This document shows, in pieces, positions 1-8,565 of a stretch of 64,000 bases of DNA (position 1 is its first letter; each line of letters begins with the position of its first letter). The DNA lies in assembly GCF_900110255.1 (NCBI RefSeq), contig NZ_FODD01000011.1, forward strand, positions 1-64,000, in the 5' to 3' direction. The notes below the pieces were generated by a model that saw nothing but the letters and a program-made list of their open reading frames with translations, made no database searches and had not been told where the DNA came from. A program made the translations under genes and the position numbers. The DNA comes from Actinacidiphila rubida. Lineage in GTDB: Bacteria > Actinomycetota > Actinomycetes > Streptomycetales > Streptomycetaceae.

Positions 1-210
1 ACCTTCGCCCTCAAGAACCCCGACGTGTCCACCGCCATGGGCACCGACAAGATCCACCACGCCCAGTCCACCGGCGCCGACATCCTGTGCGCCGCCGACA
101 ACTCCTGCCTGATGCACCTGTCCGGCCTGCTCACCCGCCAAGGCTCCCCCCAACGACCGGTCCACCTCGCCGAAATCCTCGCCGCCACCGAACAGGAGCC
201 CTGGACATGA
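1..210 (+). CDS. lutA: LutA/LldE-type (Fe-S) oxidoreductase subunit, C-terminal end only
   Basis: The frame is open from the first base of the window, so the 5' part is missing; about 69 residues remain. They carry the typical LutA/YkgE C-terminal pattern: the DKIHHAQSTGAD stretch, then DNSCLMHLSGLL with the cysteine expected in the last CCG-like cluster motif, then HLAEILA. LutA, LutB and LutC together oxidise L-lactate to pyruvate in the cytoplasm. The stop codon overlaps the lutB start (ATGA), indicating translational coupling. Assignment rests on the motif and on the two downstream lut genes; the missing N-terminus leaves a related glycolate oxidase-type subunit as a minor alternative. 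Confidence 0.85.
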   Translation, partial: TFALKNPDVSTAMGTDKIHHAQSTGADILCAADNSCLMHLSGLLTRQGSPQRPVHLAEILAATEQEPWT

Positions 211-1679
211 GCGGTGGAACCTTCATGGGCATGCCCGCCTTCCCCCAAGCCGCGAAAGCCGCACTCGCCGACACCCGACTACGCGCCAACCTCACCCACG
301 CCACCCACACCATCCGCACCAAACGCGCCACCGCCGTCGCCGAACTCGACGACTGGAACGACCTGCGCGAAGCCGGAAAACAGATCAAAGACCACACCCT
401 GGCCCACCTGGACACCTACCTCCTGCAACTCGAAGCAGCCGTCACCACCGCCGGCGGAACCGTCCACTGGGCCACCGACGCCGACGACGCCAACCGCATC
501 ATCACCGACCTCGTCCACGCCACCGGCCACACCGAAGTCGTCAAAGTCAAATCCATGGCCACCCAGGAAATCGGCCTCAACCACGCCCTGGAACAAGCCG
601 GCATCACCGCCGTCGAAACCGACCTCGCCGAACTCATCGTCCAACTCGACGACGACCTGCCCTCCCACATCCTGGTCCCCGCCATCCACAAGAACCGGGC
701 CCAGATCCGCGACATCTTCACCCACCACATGCACCACTGGGGCCGACCCGCCCCCGACAACCTCACCGACACCCCCGCCGACCTCGCCGAAGCCGCCCGC
801 CTCCACCTCCGCGAAAAATTCCTCCGCGCGAAAGTCGCCATCTCCGGCGCCAACTTCATGATCGCCGAAACCGGCACCATCGTCGTCCTGGAATCCGAAG
901 GCAACGGCCGCATGTGCCTGACCCTGCCCGACACCCTCATCACCCTCGCCGGCATCGAGAAAATCCTCCCCACCTGGCAAGACCTCGAAGTCTTCCTCCA
1001 AACCCTCCCCCGCTCCTCCACCGCCGAACGCATGAACCCCTACACCACCACCTGGACCGGCACCACCCCCCACGACGGCCCCCAAAACTTCCACCTCGTC
1101 CTCCTCGACAACGGCCGCACCAACACCCTCGCCGACCCCACCGGACGCCAAGCCCTCCGCTGCATCCGCTGCTCCGCCTGCCTCAACGTCTGCCCCGTCT
1201 ACGAACGCACCGGCGGCCACACCTACGGCTCCCCCTACCCCGGCCCCATCGGCGCCATCCTCACCCCCCAACTCCACGGCACCACCACCCCACTCCACGC
1301 CTCCCTCCCCTACGCCTCCACCCTCTGCGGCGCCTGCTACGACGTCTGCCCCGTCGCCATCAACATCCCCGACATCCTCATCCACCTCCGCGAACGCATC
1401 ACCGACCAACCGCGCAGCCACCCCTTGGAAAGCGCGGTCATGAAAGCCGCGGCCTGGATGCTCGACCACCCCGGCGCCTACGCGCTGGCAGGGCAGGGCG
1501 CCACCGCCACCCGCCGGCTCCACCCCACCGAACTCCCCCTCCCGGGACCGGCGAAGGCGTGGAGCAACAGCCGCGACCTGCCCGCCCTTCCCCAGCAACC
1601 GTTCCGCACCTGGTGGAAGAAACGCCCTGCCGGACAGGGACCCCACACGCCGCCCGCGGGAGAGGACACCCAGCGATGA
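207..1679 (+). CDS. lutB: LutB/LldF-type iron-sulfur lactate utilization protein
   Basis: This 490-residue protein matches the usual LutB length. Residues about 60-290 form the LUD domain (family knowledge). A ferredoxin-like region follows, with CxxCxxCxxxCP at Cys319, 322, 325 and 329 and a second CGACYDVCP motif at Cys374, 377 and 381, as expected for two 4Fe-4S clusters. It should act with LutA and LutC in electron transfer during lactate oxidation. The ATG at 207 was chosen because it overlaps the lutA stop and gives the family N-terminus; a longer in-frame extension from 87 runs inside lutA and is not credible. Codons in its first 1.3 kb are strikingly C-rich (CCC, ACC, CAC), more so than in lutC. 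Confidence 0.93.
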   Translation: MSGGTFMGMPAFPQAAKAALADTRLRANLTHATHTIRTKRATAVAELDDWNDLREAGKQIKDHTLAHLDTYLLQLEAAVTTAGGTVHWATDADDANRIITDLVHATGHTEVVKVKSMATQEIGLNHALEQAGITAVETDLAELIVQLDDDLPSHILVPAIHKNRAQIRDIFTHHMHHWGRPAPDNLTDTPADLAEAARLHLREKFLRAKVAISGANFMIAETGTIVVLESEGNGRMCLTLPDTLITLAGIEKILPTWQDLEVFLQTLPRSSTAERMNPYTTTWTGTTPHDGPQNFHLVLLDNGRTNTLADPTGRQALRCIRCSACLNVCPVYERTGGHTYGSPYPGPIGAILTPQLHGTTTPLHASLPYASTLCGACYDVCPVAINIPDILIHLRERITDQPRSHPLESAVMKAAAWMLDHPGAYALAGQGATATRRLHPTELPLPGPAKAWSNSRDLPALPQQPFRTWWKKRPAGQGPHTPPAGEDTQR

Positions 1680-2368
1680 CCCCCGCCGACGAGGCGCCCG
1701 TCCCCGCCACGTCACGCGAGCGGGTCCTCGGCCGCGTCCGGGCCGCCCTCGGGGGCGGCGCCGCTTCCGGCACACCACGGCTCGACCCGGCCGTCCGCAC
1801 GTACAAGGAGAGCCACGTTCCCGACGACCCCGCGTCGGTCCTGGCGCTCCTGGCGCACAACCTCGCCGACTACCGGGCAGGGGTCCACCACTGCACCGCC
1901 GGCGACCTCCCGGCCGTGATCGCCCGGCTCCTGGCCGACCGGGGCGCGGCCACCGCGGTCGTTCCCCCCGGGCTGCCGCCGCACTGGCTCGACGCGGTCA
2001 CCGGCACACAAGTGGTCCACGACGACGGCACGCTGACCGCCCACCGCCTCGACACCGTCGACAGCGTCGTCACCGGATGCGCCCTGGCCGTCGCGGAGAC
2101 CGGCACCGTCGTCCTCGACGCGGGACCCGGCCAGGGCCGGCGCATCCTCAGCCTCGTCCCCGACCACCACATCTGCGTCGTCGAAGCGCCGGAGCAGGTC
2201 GTCACCTCACTGCCCCGGGCACTGCCCAGGCTCGACCCGCGGCGCCCCATGACCTGGATCTCCGGCCCCTCCGCCACCAGCGACATCGAACTCGACCGCG
2301 TCGAAGGCGTCCACGGCCCGCGCACCCTCGACGTCATCCTGGTGAGTTCGTCACCGCCGAGCGGCTGA
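1676..2368 (+). CDS. lutC: LutC-type lactate utilization protein (LUD domain)
   Basis: A 230-residue LUD-domain protein, the usual LutC size, third in the lut operon. The ATG overlaps the lutB stop (ATGA). Recognisable features are the N-terminal SRERVLGRVRAALG helix, the AVAETGTVVLDAG segment and the C-terminal SGPSATSDIELDRVEGVHGPRTLDVILV signature, described here as parts because it is long. LutC is thought to act with the iron-sulfur proteins LutA and LutB in lactate oxidation. Its 3' end overlaps the converging DoxX-like gene by 35 bp, so the two transcripts are antisense to each other at their ends. Confidence 0.92.
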   Translation: MTPADEAPVPATSRERVLGRVRAALGGGAASGTPRLDPAVRTYKESHVPDDPASVLALLAHNLADYRAGVHHCTAGDLPAVIARLLADRGAATAVVPPGLPPHWLDAVTGTQVVHDDGTLTAHRLDTVDSVVTGCALAVAETGTVVLDAGPGQGRRILSLVPDHHICVVEAPEQVVTSLPRALPRLDPRRPMTWISGPSATSDIELDRVEGVHGPRTLDVILVSSSPPSG

Positions 2369-2714
2369 CCTTCAACGCCCAGAGCACGAGCGGCACCTGG
2401 ACGGGCAGCCGGCCGTAGGCGGCCGCCCTGAGCGGAGTGGGGCGGTGGCGCCAGTCGTACGCCATCTTGACGTTGGCGGGGAAGACGGCGACGAAGAAGC
2501 CCGCGGTGAGCAGCGCGCCCTTGCGGCGCGTGGCGGGGAGCGCCACGGCCGCGGCGAGGGCGAGTTCGGCGACGCCGCTGGCTCTGGTCCAGGTGCGGGG
2601 GTGCCCGGGCAGCGATCGGGGCACGGTCGCGTCGAAGGGCCGCGGTGCCAGGAAGTGGGCCGTGCCGGCGGTGGCGAGGAGTCCTGCGAGCAGGCGGGCG
2701 GATCGTGCGGGCAC
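2334..2714 (-). CDS. DoxX-like small integral membrane protein
   Basis: About 126 residues with four hydrophobic segments (ARLLAGLLATAGTAHFL, GVAELALAAAVAL, ALLTAGFFVAVFPANVKMA and VPLVLWAL), plus the AHF, ELALAAA and FPANVKMA elements usual in DoxX-like proteins of this size. It sits in the cytoplasmic membrane; the role of the family is poorly defined, with links to redox stress. I chose the GTG at 2714 because GGAGGT lies just upstream. An open extension to 2792 adds a Pro/Ala/Arg-rich stretch without support. It converges on lutC with a 35-bp overlap. Confidence 0.7.
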   Translation of the reverse strand: MPARSARLLAGLLATAGTAHFLAPRPFDATVPRSLPGHPRTWTRASGVAELALAAAVALPATRRKGALLTAGFFVAVFPANVKMAYDWRHRPTPLRAAAYGRLPVQVPLVLWALKVSRSAVTNSPG

Positions 2715-2820
2715 CGGGACCTCCAGGGGCGGGCGGGCGGCTCCCGCCGATGCCCCAACCCTACTGGCCGGTAAGAAGCGGGCGGGGCGCATCCCTCACG
2801 GTCCCGGACGCGGGCCTCCG

Positions 2821-4641
2821 CTACGTGGTCGCGGTGCTGGTGAGCCGGCTGTCGCGGCGGACCAGGGCGGCGTACCGGCCGTCGAGCGCGACGAGTTCGT
2901 CGTGGGTGCCGCGTTCCACGACACGGCCCGCGTCGAGGACGGCGATCTGGTCGGCGTCGCGGATGGTCGACAGCCGGTGCGCGATGGTGAGGGTCGTGCG
3001 TCCCTCGGACAGGGCGTCGATGGCGTCCTGGACCGCGGCCTCGGTGCGCGTGTCGAGCGCACTGGTTGCCTCGTCGAGGATGAGGACGGGCGGGTCGCGC
3101 AGGATCGTGCGGGCGATGGCCAGCCGCTGCTTCTCACCGCCGGAGAAGCGGTAGCCGCGCTCGCCGACGAGGGTGTCGTAGCCGTCCGGCAGGGACGCGA
3201 TGTGGTCGTGGATCTGCGCGGCCTCCGCGGCGGCGCGGATCTCCTCGTCGGTGGCGTCCGGCTTGGCGAAGCGCAGGTTCTCGGCGACCGAGGCGTGGAA
3301 CAGGTAGGTCTCCTGGGAGACCACGCCGACCGCGGAGGCCAGGGTGTCGAAGGTGAGGTCGCGGACGTCGGTGCCGTCCAGCGTCACGCGGCCGCCGGTC
3401 ACGTCGTAGAGCCGCGGGACCAGGTAGCTGAGCGTGCTCTTGCCCGCGCCGGTCGCGCCGACGACGGCGAGGCTGGTGCCGGCGGGCACGTCGAGGTCGA
3501 CGGCGCGCAGGGTCGGGGCGCCGCCCTCCTCGTCGTAGGAGAAGTCGACGTTCTCGAAGCGGACGTCGCCGCGGACGTGGTCGAGCCGCACGGCGTCCGG
3601 CTTCTCGGTGATGTCCACGGGCAGGTCGAGGTACTCGAAGATGCGCTGGAACAGCGCGAGCGAGGTCTGCACCTGCACGCCGGTGGCCAGCAGCGAGACG
3701 GTGGGCCGGAACATGCCCTGCTGGAGCGAGACGAAGGCGACGAGGGTGCCGATGGAGATCGCCGGGCCGTCGTGCCCGGTGGTCAGGCCGGCCGCCCAGT
3801 AGAGCAGCGCGGGCATCGCCGACATGACGATGCCGATCACGGCCATCCGCCAGCGGCCCTGCATGTTGGAGCGGACCTCCAGGTCGACCAGGCGCTCGGA
3901 CTCGTCGGAGAAGCCGCGGGCCAGGGACTCGCCGCGGCCCATGGTGCGGCCGAGCAGGATGCCGCTGACCGAGAGGGACTCGGTGACGATCGCGGACATC
4001 GCGGCCATCTGCTTCTGCCGCTCGCTGGTGATCTTCTTGCGCTCGCGGCCGACCTTGCGGGCCACCCACACGAAGACCGGGAGTAGCAGCAGGGAGACCA
4101 CGGTGAGCCGCCAGTCGAGGGCGAGCATGGCGACGACGGAGGCGATGACCGCGGTGGCGTTGGAGACCAGCGAGGTCGCGGTGGACGTGACGGTGGCCTG
4201 CATGCCGCCGATGTCGTTGGCGATCCTGGACTGGACCTCACCGGTGCGGGTCCTGGTGAAGAAGGCCAGGGACATGCGTTGCAGCCGCTCGTAGACGGCG
4301 GTCCGCAGGTCGTGCATGACGCGCTGACCCACCGTGGTGGAGATCAGGGTCTGCAGGACGCCGAAGACGCCGTTCGCGACGGCGGTGGCGATCATGCCGA
4401 GGGCGAGCAGGCTGAGCAGCCCGGTGCGGCCCTGGGGGATGGCGGTGTCGAGGATCGCGCGCAGCATGAAGGGCGAGGCGACCGAGACCAGGGAGGACAG
4501 GGCGACGAGCACGCCGACGACGGCGAGCCGGCCGCGGTAGGGGCGGAACAGCCGCGTGATGCGGCGGACGTCGTTGGGGGTGGCCGGTTTCTTCTTCTTC
4601 GGTGGCGTCCACCGGGAGACGAGATCGTTTTCGGGGCGCAA
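2821..4641 (-). CDS. ABC exporter, fused transmembrane and ATPase domains
   Basis: A 606-residue half transporter of the ABCB/MsbA type. Residues about 20-310 hold six membrane helices beginning VVGVLVALSSLVS. The ATPase domain follows with Walker A GATGAGKST, signature FSGGEKQR (a mild LSGGQ variant), Walker B LILDEATSALD and H-loop IAHRLS, so both halves of a homodimer should be active. No ATG or GTG lies at the right place. A TTG at 4641 is preceded by AAGGAG at a 4-nt gap and gives the lysine-rich PPKKKK N-terminus. It is divergent from a MarR-type regulator across a 129-bp region with a clear operator, so it is probably a drug- or metabolite-inducible exporter. Confidence 0.9.
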   Translation of the reverse strand: MRPENDLVSRWTPPKKKKPATPNDVRRITRLFRPYRGRLAVVGVLVALSSLVSVASPFMLRAILDTAIPQGRTGLLSLLALGMIATAVANGVFGVLQTLISTTVGQRVMHDLRTAVYERLQRMSLAFFTRTRTGEVQSRIANDIGGMQATVTSTATSLVSNATAVIASVVAMLALDWRLTVVSLLLLPVFVWVARKVGRERKKITSERQKQMAAMSAIVTESLSVSGILLGRTMGRGESLARGFSDESERLVDLEVRSNMQGRWRMAVIGIVMSAMPALLYWAAGLTTGHDGPAISIGTLVAFVSLQQGMFRPTVSLLATGVQVQTSLALFQRIFEYLDLPVDITEKPDAVRLDHVRGDVRFENVDFSYDEEGGAPTLRAVDLDVPAGTSLAVVGATGAGKSTLSYLVPRLYDVTGGRVTLDGTDVRDLTFDTLASAVGVVSQETYLFHASVAENLRFAKPDATDEEIRAAAEAAQIHDHIASLPDGYDTLVGERGYRFSGGEKQRLAIARTILRDPPVLILDEATSALDTRTEAAVQDAIDALSEGRTTLTIAHRLSTIRDADQIAVLDAGRVVERGTHDELVALDGRYAALVRRDSRLTSTATT

Positions 4642-4707
4642 AGGACTCCTTGCGGGTTTCGGGGTCCCTGCCGCGCGCCGGGGTCGGGGCACGGCGGGGT
4701 CAGGACA

Positions 4708-4746
4708 TTGGGAGTGTAGTTCATTGTTACCTATACTCACAATGAA
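4708..4746. promoter_or_regulatory. MarR-type operator over divergent promoters
   Basis: A perfect 8-bp inverted repeat, TTCATTGT (4720-4727) and ACAATGAA (4739-4746), flanks an 11-bp AT-rich spacer. Reading right, TTGGGA (4708-4713), 18 bp and TATACT (4732-4737) form a plausible promoter for the MarR gene. Reading left, TTGTGA and TACACT (17-18 bp apart) form one for the exporter. The repeat overlaps both, so bound MarR protein would block both genes. MarR proteins bind such symmetric sites (family knowledge); the pairing here is inferred. Confidence 0.75.
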
Positions 4747-4770
4747 TGCTGATCCTGATACCCTCGGACC

Positions 4771-5283
4771 ATGGAGTCCCGCACCGTTCCGCTCGATGTC
4801 GCGCCCGCCCCCGACGAGGCAGCCGCGCAGGTCACGGAGCGTCCCGACGAGCTGACGGGCCGGCTCGCCGACCAGCTGCTCGGGCTGAGCCGGCGGCTGC
4901 ACCGGGCCCAGCGGCGGCTGATGGAGCCGATCGGCGTGACGCCCGCGCAGTCCCGGCTGCTGCGGGTGCTGTCGCACTGCTCGGAGCCCCCGCGGATGGC
5001 TGACGTCGCGCAGCGCCTGGAGGTGGTGCCGCGCGCGGTGACGACGCTGGTGGACGCGCTGGAGGCGGGCGGCCTGGTACGCCGGGTACCCGATCCGCAC
5101 AACCGCCGCGTGATCCGCATCGAGCTGCGGGACGAGGGCGCCCGGGTGCTGATGGAGCTGCGGCAGGCCCGCCGCACCGCGGCGGCCGACCTGCTGGCGC
5201 CGCTCGACGACGGCCAGCGGGCGGCGCTCACCGCGCTGCTGGCCGTACTCGACGAGGAGGAGCCGCACCCGGCCCGTGGCTGA
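4771..5283 (+). CDS. MarR-family transcriptional regulator
   Basis: A 170-residue winged-helix protein. The central region has the MarR layout: PAQSRLLRVLSH (helix before the HTH), MADVAQRLEVVPRAVTTLVD (HTH), then the wing with PDPHNRRVIRIEL, including the DxRxxR-like motif. MarR dimers usually repress adjacent genes until a phenolic or lipophilic ligand binds. Its gene is divergent from an ABC exporter and preceded by an 8-bp inverted repeat, which points to local control of that exporter and of itself. The ATG has only a weak ribosome binding site, and the N-terminal 30 residues are not conserved in kind. Confidence 0.88.
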   Translation: MESRTVPLDVAPAPDEAAAQVTERPDELTGRLADQLLGLSRRLHRAQRRLMEPIGVTPAQSRLLRVLSHCSEPPRMADVAQRLEVVPRAVTTLVDALEAGGLVRRVPDPHNRRVIRIELRDEGARVLMELRQARRTAAADLLAPLDDGQRAALTALLAVLDEEEPHPARG

Positions 5284-5319
5284 CGCCCGCGGGTCGACGG
5301 CTCCCCGTGCCGCGGGGTG

Positions 5320-5772
5320 CTACTTGGTGAGCCTGGCACCCTCGTCCGCGGGGCCGCCCTGGGCGACGACCGTCGGGGAGAGCTGCACGGTGCAGGCGCT
5401 GCAGCGCCTGGCGGCGGCCGGGATCGCGGTCAGGCACTCCGGGCACTCGCGTACCGAGGCGTTCGCGGCCTTGGGGAAGAACCGCTCCTGCATCTTGTTC
5501 ATCGGCATGACGACGAGGAAGTAGATCACCGCGGCGACGATCACGAAGCTGATCACCGCGTCGATGAACAACCCGTACGGGAAGGTCACCCCGGACGCAC
5601 GGAACGTCTTGGCGCTGAAGTTGCCGGTGGCACCGCTGGCGAGGCCGACGACGGGCGTCAGGAACGCCTTGACGAAGGCGGTGACCAGCGTGGTGAAGGC
5701 CGCGCCGATGACGATGCCGACGGCGAGGTCGACGACGTTGCCGCGGAGCAGAAATGCCCTGAAGCCCTTCAT
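5320..5772 (-). CDS. mscL: Large-conductance mechanosensitive channel MscL
   Basis: A 150-residue MscL. It begins MKGFRAFLLRGNVVDLAVGIVIGAAF, quoted here only to define the amphipathic N-helix and the first membrane helix, followed by the loop and the second helix (VISFVIVAAVIYFLVV). The pore opens under membrane tension and vents solutes after hypo-osmotic shock. The C-terminus (residues about 108-128) carries CPEC and CSAC, a zinc-ribbon-like pair absent from the E. coli protein. The ATG follows GAGGGG, but that sequence lies inside one arm of an 11-bp inverted repeat, so translation may depend on RNA folding. Confidence 0.95.
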   Translation of the reverse strand: MKGFRAFLLRGNVVDLAVGIVIGAAFTTLVTAFVKAFLTPVVGLASGATGNFSAKTFRASGVTFPYGLFIDAVISFVIVAAVIYFLVVMPMNKMQERFFPKAANASVRECPECLTAIPAAARRCSACTVQLSPTVVAQGGPADEGARLTK

Positions 5773-5782
5773 GGGTGGGGGT

Positions 5783-5842
5783 CCCCTCTGTGGTCAAGAT
5801 TCTTTGGGCGGGCACCAGCATGCCAACTTCGCCACAGAGGGG
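5783..5842 (-). promoter_or_regulatory. 5' UTR hairpin covering the mscL Shine-Dalgarno sequence
   Basis: CCCCTCTGTGG at 5783-5793 and CCACAGAGGGG at 5832-5842 (plus strand) are perfect 11-bp complements separated by 38 nt. On the mscL transcript the second arm contains the GAGGGG ribosome binding site, 10 nt before the ATG. A smaller GGCA/TGCC stem lies in the loop. The same hairpin lies 41 nt past the alpha-amylase stop and could also end that transcript. There is no U-run, so I favour a translational role, but this is inference from structure only. Confidence 0.6.
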
Positions 5843-5883
5843 CCAATCCGCGTTCCCCGCCTCACGCGTTGTGCTGATTCACC

Positions 5884-7608
5884 TCAGTTACGCCATGCGT
5901 CGTTCAGGACGATCTTGCCCGAAACGGGTACGGTAGCCGTCCGGTTTGCCCCTGATTCCCAGGTGACGGCACCACTGGAGTCCTTCCGGATGTACTTGTA
6001 CTGAATCGCCGTTCCGGCCGGGATCGTCACGTCGGCCTTCCACACCGGGTAGCTCGCCGAGGACAGCGGAACCGCCTTGGAGGTGTCCCAGCCGCCGAGC
6101 GCGGCGGCGTCCCCGGCCACGAAGATGTTCTGCCCGACGACGGTCGTGGCGTTGACCGCGAAGGAGGCGCCGGCCGACGGGTCGGGAGTGCCGGTGCCGC
6201 CGCTGGACGACGTGCCGGAGCAGGGAGCGCCGGCGTAGAGGGCGACGGCGTCGCCCGCGCCGACGGTGGCCGTGAACCGGCCGTCGGAGCCGACGCTGTA
6301 GGTGGCGCCGGCGTGCTGCACGTCGCAGTAGGTGCCGGCGGGCAGCGAGGTGGCGAAGGTCTGGGTGATCGCGCCGCTCTCGTGGTTGATCGCCACGTAG
6401 CCCTTGCTGCCGCGGCCGAACGCGATGGCGTTGTTGCCGTTGTCCCACCAGTTCGTCACGGCGGTGCCGGCCACGGCGTTGTGGAAGCCGACCATGCCGG
6501 CGATCTGCGGCCAGGCGTGCTGGCACTTCCAGCCGTCGCTGTAGCAGGCGTTGACGGTGCCGCCGTTGGGCGGGCCGGCGTCGGTGTCCGAGAACTCGTA
6601 GCCGGAGTAGACGTTCGGCGAGCCGTAGGGCCAGGCCAGCAGGTAGACGTTGGCCAGGGTGTAGGTGTTGCCGTACGTGTAGTTGAGGGTGGAGCCGTTC
6701 CGTTCGGTGTCCCAGTTGTCCACGAAGGTACGGGCGTTGGCGCTGGGCAGGTAGCCCGCACCCCAGGAGGCCCCCCAGTTGTTCAGGTAGGCGAGTTTCT
6801 CGCTGGAGAAGATCCGCTTGAGGTCGTACGCGCCCTGGAACAGGTCGACGTCTCCGGTGCCGGTGTACTCGCCCGGCTGGACGGCCTCACCTGCGCCGTA
6901 GATGACCTCCTGCGCCCAGAAGACCCCCGGGTTGGTGAGCTTGGCCTTGATCGCGGACAGGTCGGACGCGGCGATGTGCTTGGCGGCGTCGATGCGGAAG
7001 CCGTCGGTGCCCAGGGCGATGAGGTGGTTGAGGTAGCCGGCGATCGTGCTCCGCACGTAGTCGCTGCCGGTGTTCAGGTCCGCGAGACCGCTCAGCTCGC
7101 AGTTCTGCACGTTGTCGCGGTTGGTGTAGTCGGTGATGTTCGTCCGGCAGGAGTGGAAGTCCTGGTCCTGGTAGTAGCCGGGGTAGTCGTACTTGGTGTA
7201 GCTGCTGCCGCCGGTACCGGTGCCGGAGCCCGCGGACATGTGGTTGATCACGGCGTCGGCGATGACCTTGACGCCCGCGGCGTGGCAGGTGTTCACCATG
7301 TTCTGGTACGCCGTGGCGTCGCCGAGCCGGCCGGCGATCTTGTAGCTGACCGGCTGGTACGACGTCCACCACTGGGAGCCCTGGATGTGCTCCTCGGGAG
7401 GCGACACCTCGACGTAGCCGTAGCCGTCGGGGCCGAGGGTGCTGGTGCACGCCTGGGCGACCGAGGCGAAGGACCACTCGAAGAGCGTCGCGGTGACGTC
7501 CTTGGTGCCGGGCGGGGCGGCCTGCGCCGGGTGCGTGGCCGAGACGGCGATCAGGCCGGCCGCGGCGACGACCGCGGCGAGGGCGCCGTTGAGGACGCGG
7601 GATCTCAT
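5884..7608 (-). CDS. Secreted alpha-amylase (GH13) with starch-binding domain
   Basis: A 574-residue precursor. Residues 1 to about 31 are a Sec signal peptide ending ATHPAQA. The GH13 barrel shows ADAVINHMS (region I), [11 protein letters not shown] with the nucleophile Asp (region II), WAQEVIYG with the acid/base Glu (region III) and [11 protein letters not shown] (region IV). After a Gly/Thr/Ser linker near residue 470, the C-terminal ~100 residues look like a CBM20 starch-binding domain ([30 protein letters not shown]). It should hydrolyse starch outside the cell. AAGGAG precedes the ATG, and a possible LacI-type site lies about 160 bp upstream. Confidence 0.95.
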   Translation of the reverse strand: MRSRVLNGALAAVVAAAGLIAVSATHPAQAAPPGTKDVTATLFEWSFASVAQACTSTLGPDGYGYVEVSPPEEHIQGSQWWTSYQPVSYKIAGRLGDATAYQNMVNTCHAAGVKVIADAVINHMSAGSGTGTGGSSYTKYDYPGYYQDQDFHSCRTNITDYTNRDNVQNCELSGLADLNTGSDYVRSTIAGYLNHLIALGTDGFRIDAAKHIAASDLSAIKAKLTNPGVFWAQEVIYGAGEAVQPGEYTGTGDVDLFQGAYDLKRIFSSEKLAYLNNWGASWGAGYLPSANARTFVDNWDTERNGSTLNYTYGNTYTLANVYLLAWPYGSPNVYSGYEFSDTDAGPPNGGTVNACYSDGWKCQHAWPQIAGMVGFHNAVAGTAVTNWWDNGNNAIAFGRGSKGYVAINHESGAITQTFATSLPAGTYCDVQHAGATYSVGSDGRFTATVGAGDAVALYAGAPCSGTSSSGGTGTPDPSAGASFAVNATTVVGQNIFVAGDAAALGGWDTSKAVPLSSASYPVWKADVTIPAGTAIQYKYIRKDSSGAVTWESGANRTATVPVSGKIVLNDAWRN

Positions 7609-7762
7609 GGGCGGCTCCTTCGGGAAGCGGGCAGCGTGCTGCCCTCGAAGGCAGCCACGCGCCTGGCCGCCGGGTGGGGGAAGGGAGCCCGGTCCCTCGG
7701 GCTCCGCCGAGGAGCTTCCCGCCGTGGACGCGTACGCGTCAATACGTCGGCGAAGGAACTTT

Positions 7763-7782
7763 CCGTCTCTTGCTGAAAGTCC
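7763..7782 (-). promoter_or_regulatory. Possible LacI-type operator upstream of the amylase gene
   Basis: CTTGCTGAAAG at 7769-7779 is an imperfect palindrome (CTT.C.G.AAG). It lies within a larger interrupted repeat of GGAACTTTC and GAAAGTCC, about 160 bp upstream of the amylase start. Streptomycete amylases are commonly repressed by a LacI-family regulator of maltose use (established knowledge). That this is its site is a guess from position and symmetry. No regulator gene is nearby. Confidence 0.35.
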
Positions 7783-7824
7783 TTTCTTCCACCCGCCGCC
7801 CAGGGCACGGCGGGTGACGTCCCG

Positions 7825-8565
7825 TCAGCTCGCGAGATCCGCGGTGTCGCCCATGACGACCACGGGGTGGGCGGACGGCTGCAGGGTGTGCAGCAGGTAC
7901 CGGAGGGCGTCCTTGGACACGGTCACGCAGGCCGACGTTCCCTGGCCGTGGTCCAGGTGGATCCAGATCCCGCCACCCCGGGACTGGCCCTGCGGGCGGG
8001 TGGGGTCGCTCGGCGAGGTGCCGACCACCCGGTTGTAGTCGATCGCGATCACGTAGTCGAAGTCGTGGTGGTAGCTCGCCGGCCAGGACGACGGCGTGGT
8101 GAACGCGGTCGACCGGTGGTACGGCAGCCGCGAGCCGGGGTCGGGCAGCAGGCCGCCGGCGTCGTGCAGGGAGAACACGCCGACCGGGCTCCTGAGGTCG
8201 CCCTCGTGGTGCTGGAGGGTCCAGCCGTGGATCGCGTTGTGCGACGCCCAGCTGGGACCGCGGTGCCAGACGCCGCCGCTGCGGGTGAAGAGCGTCACGC
8301 TCGACTTCGACGTGGTCGGGCTCGCGCCGTACACGACCAGCGCCTGCCGCGCCGAGGCCGGGACCTCGGCGGTCAGCCGGGGACCCACCCCCGGCAGGGT
8401 GCGGGTGTCGGTGGGAGTCGTGTGCGGGCTCGGCGCCTTCCCGGCCTGGGACGCGGCGGGGTCACCGGCCGCCCGGCCCGAGCCACCGCAACCGCTCACC
8501 AGCAGCGCGCACGCCGCCGCGGCCGCGAACACCGCCGTCCGCGCGGTGCCGACCGTTCGCCGCAT
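7825..8565 (-). CDS. YkuD-like (L,D-transpeptidase fold) lipoprotein
   Basis: 246 residues. An N-terminal signal ends in LLVSGCGG, a lipobox with the modified Cys at about residue 26, so the protein is probably anchored on the outer face of the membrane. A low-complexity linker follows, then a domain with SPVGVFSLHDAGG, FDYVIAIDYNR and IHLDHGQGTSACVTV. The last resembles the YkuD His...Ser-Gly-Cys active site, with the cysteine kept in SACV. This suggests peptidoglycan cross-link or remodelling activity, but family members of this L,D-transpeptidase-like branch are poorly characterised. The ATG at 8565 follows GGGAGGGG; a longer open frame to 8634 adds unsupported residues. Confidence 0.75.
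   Translation of the reverse strand: MRRTVGTARTAVFAAAAACALLVSGCGGSGRAAGDPAASQAGKAPSPHTTPTDTRTLPGVGPRLTAEVPASARQALVVYGASPTTSKSSVTLFTRSGGVWHRGPSWASHNAIHGWTLQHHEGDLRSPVGVFSLHDAGGLLPDPGSRLPYHRSTAFTTPSSWPASYHHDFDYVIAIDYNRVVGTSPSDPTRPQGQSRGGGIWIHLDHGQGTSACVTVSKDALRYLLHTLQPSAHPVVVMGDTADLAS

Noticed and set aside
279-1778. Long open frame on the minus strand opposite the lut genes
   Set aside because: It is a Gly/Val/Glu-rich mirror of lutB codons, without any domain; the plus-strand reading has clear Fe-S motifs.
4642-5268. Long N-terminal extension of the ABC exporter
   Set aside because: It runs through the operator and antisense to the MarR gene; the TTG at 4641 with AAGGAG explains the start.
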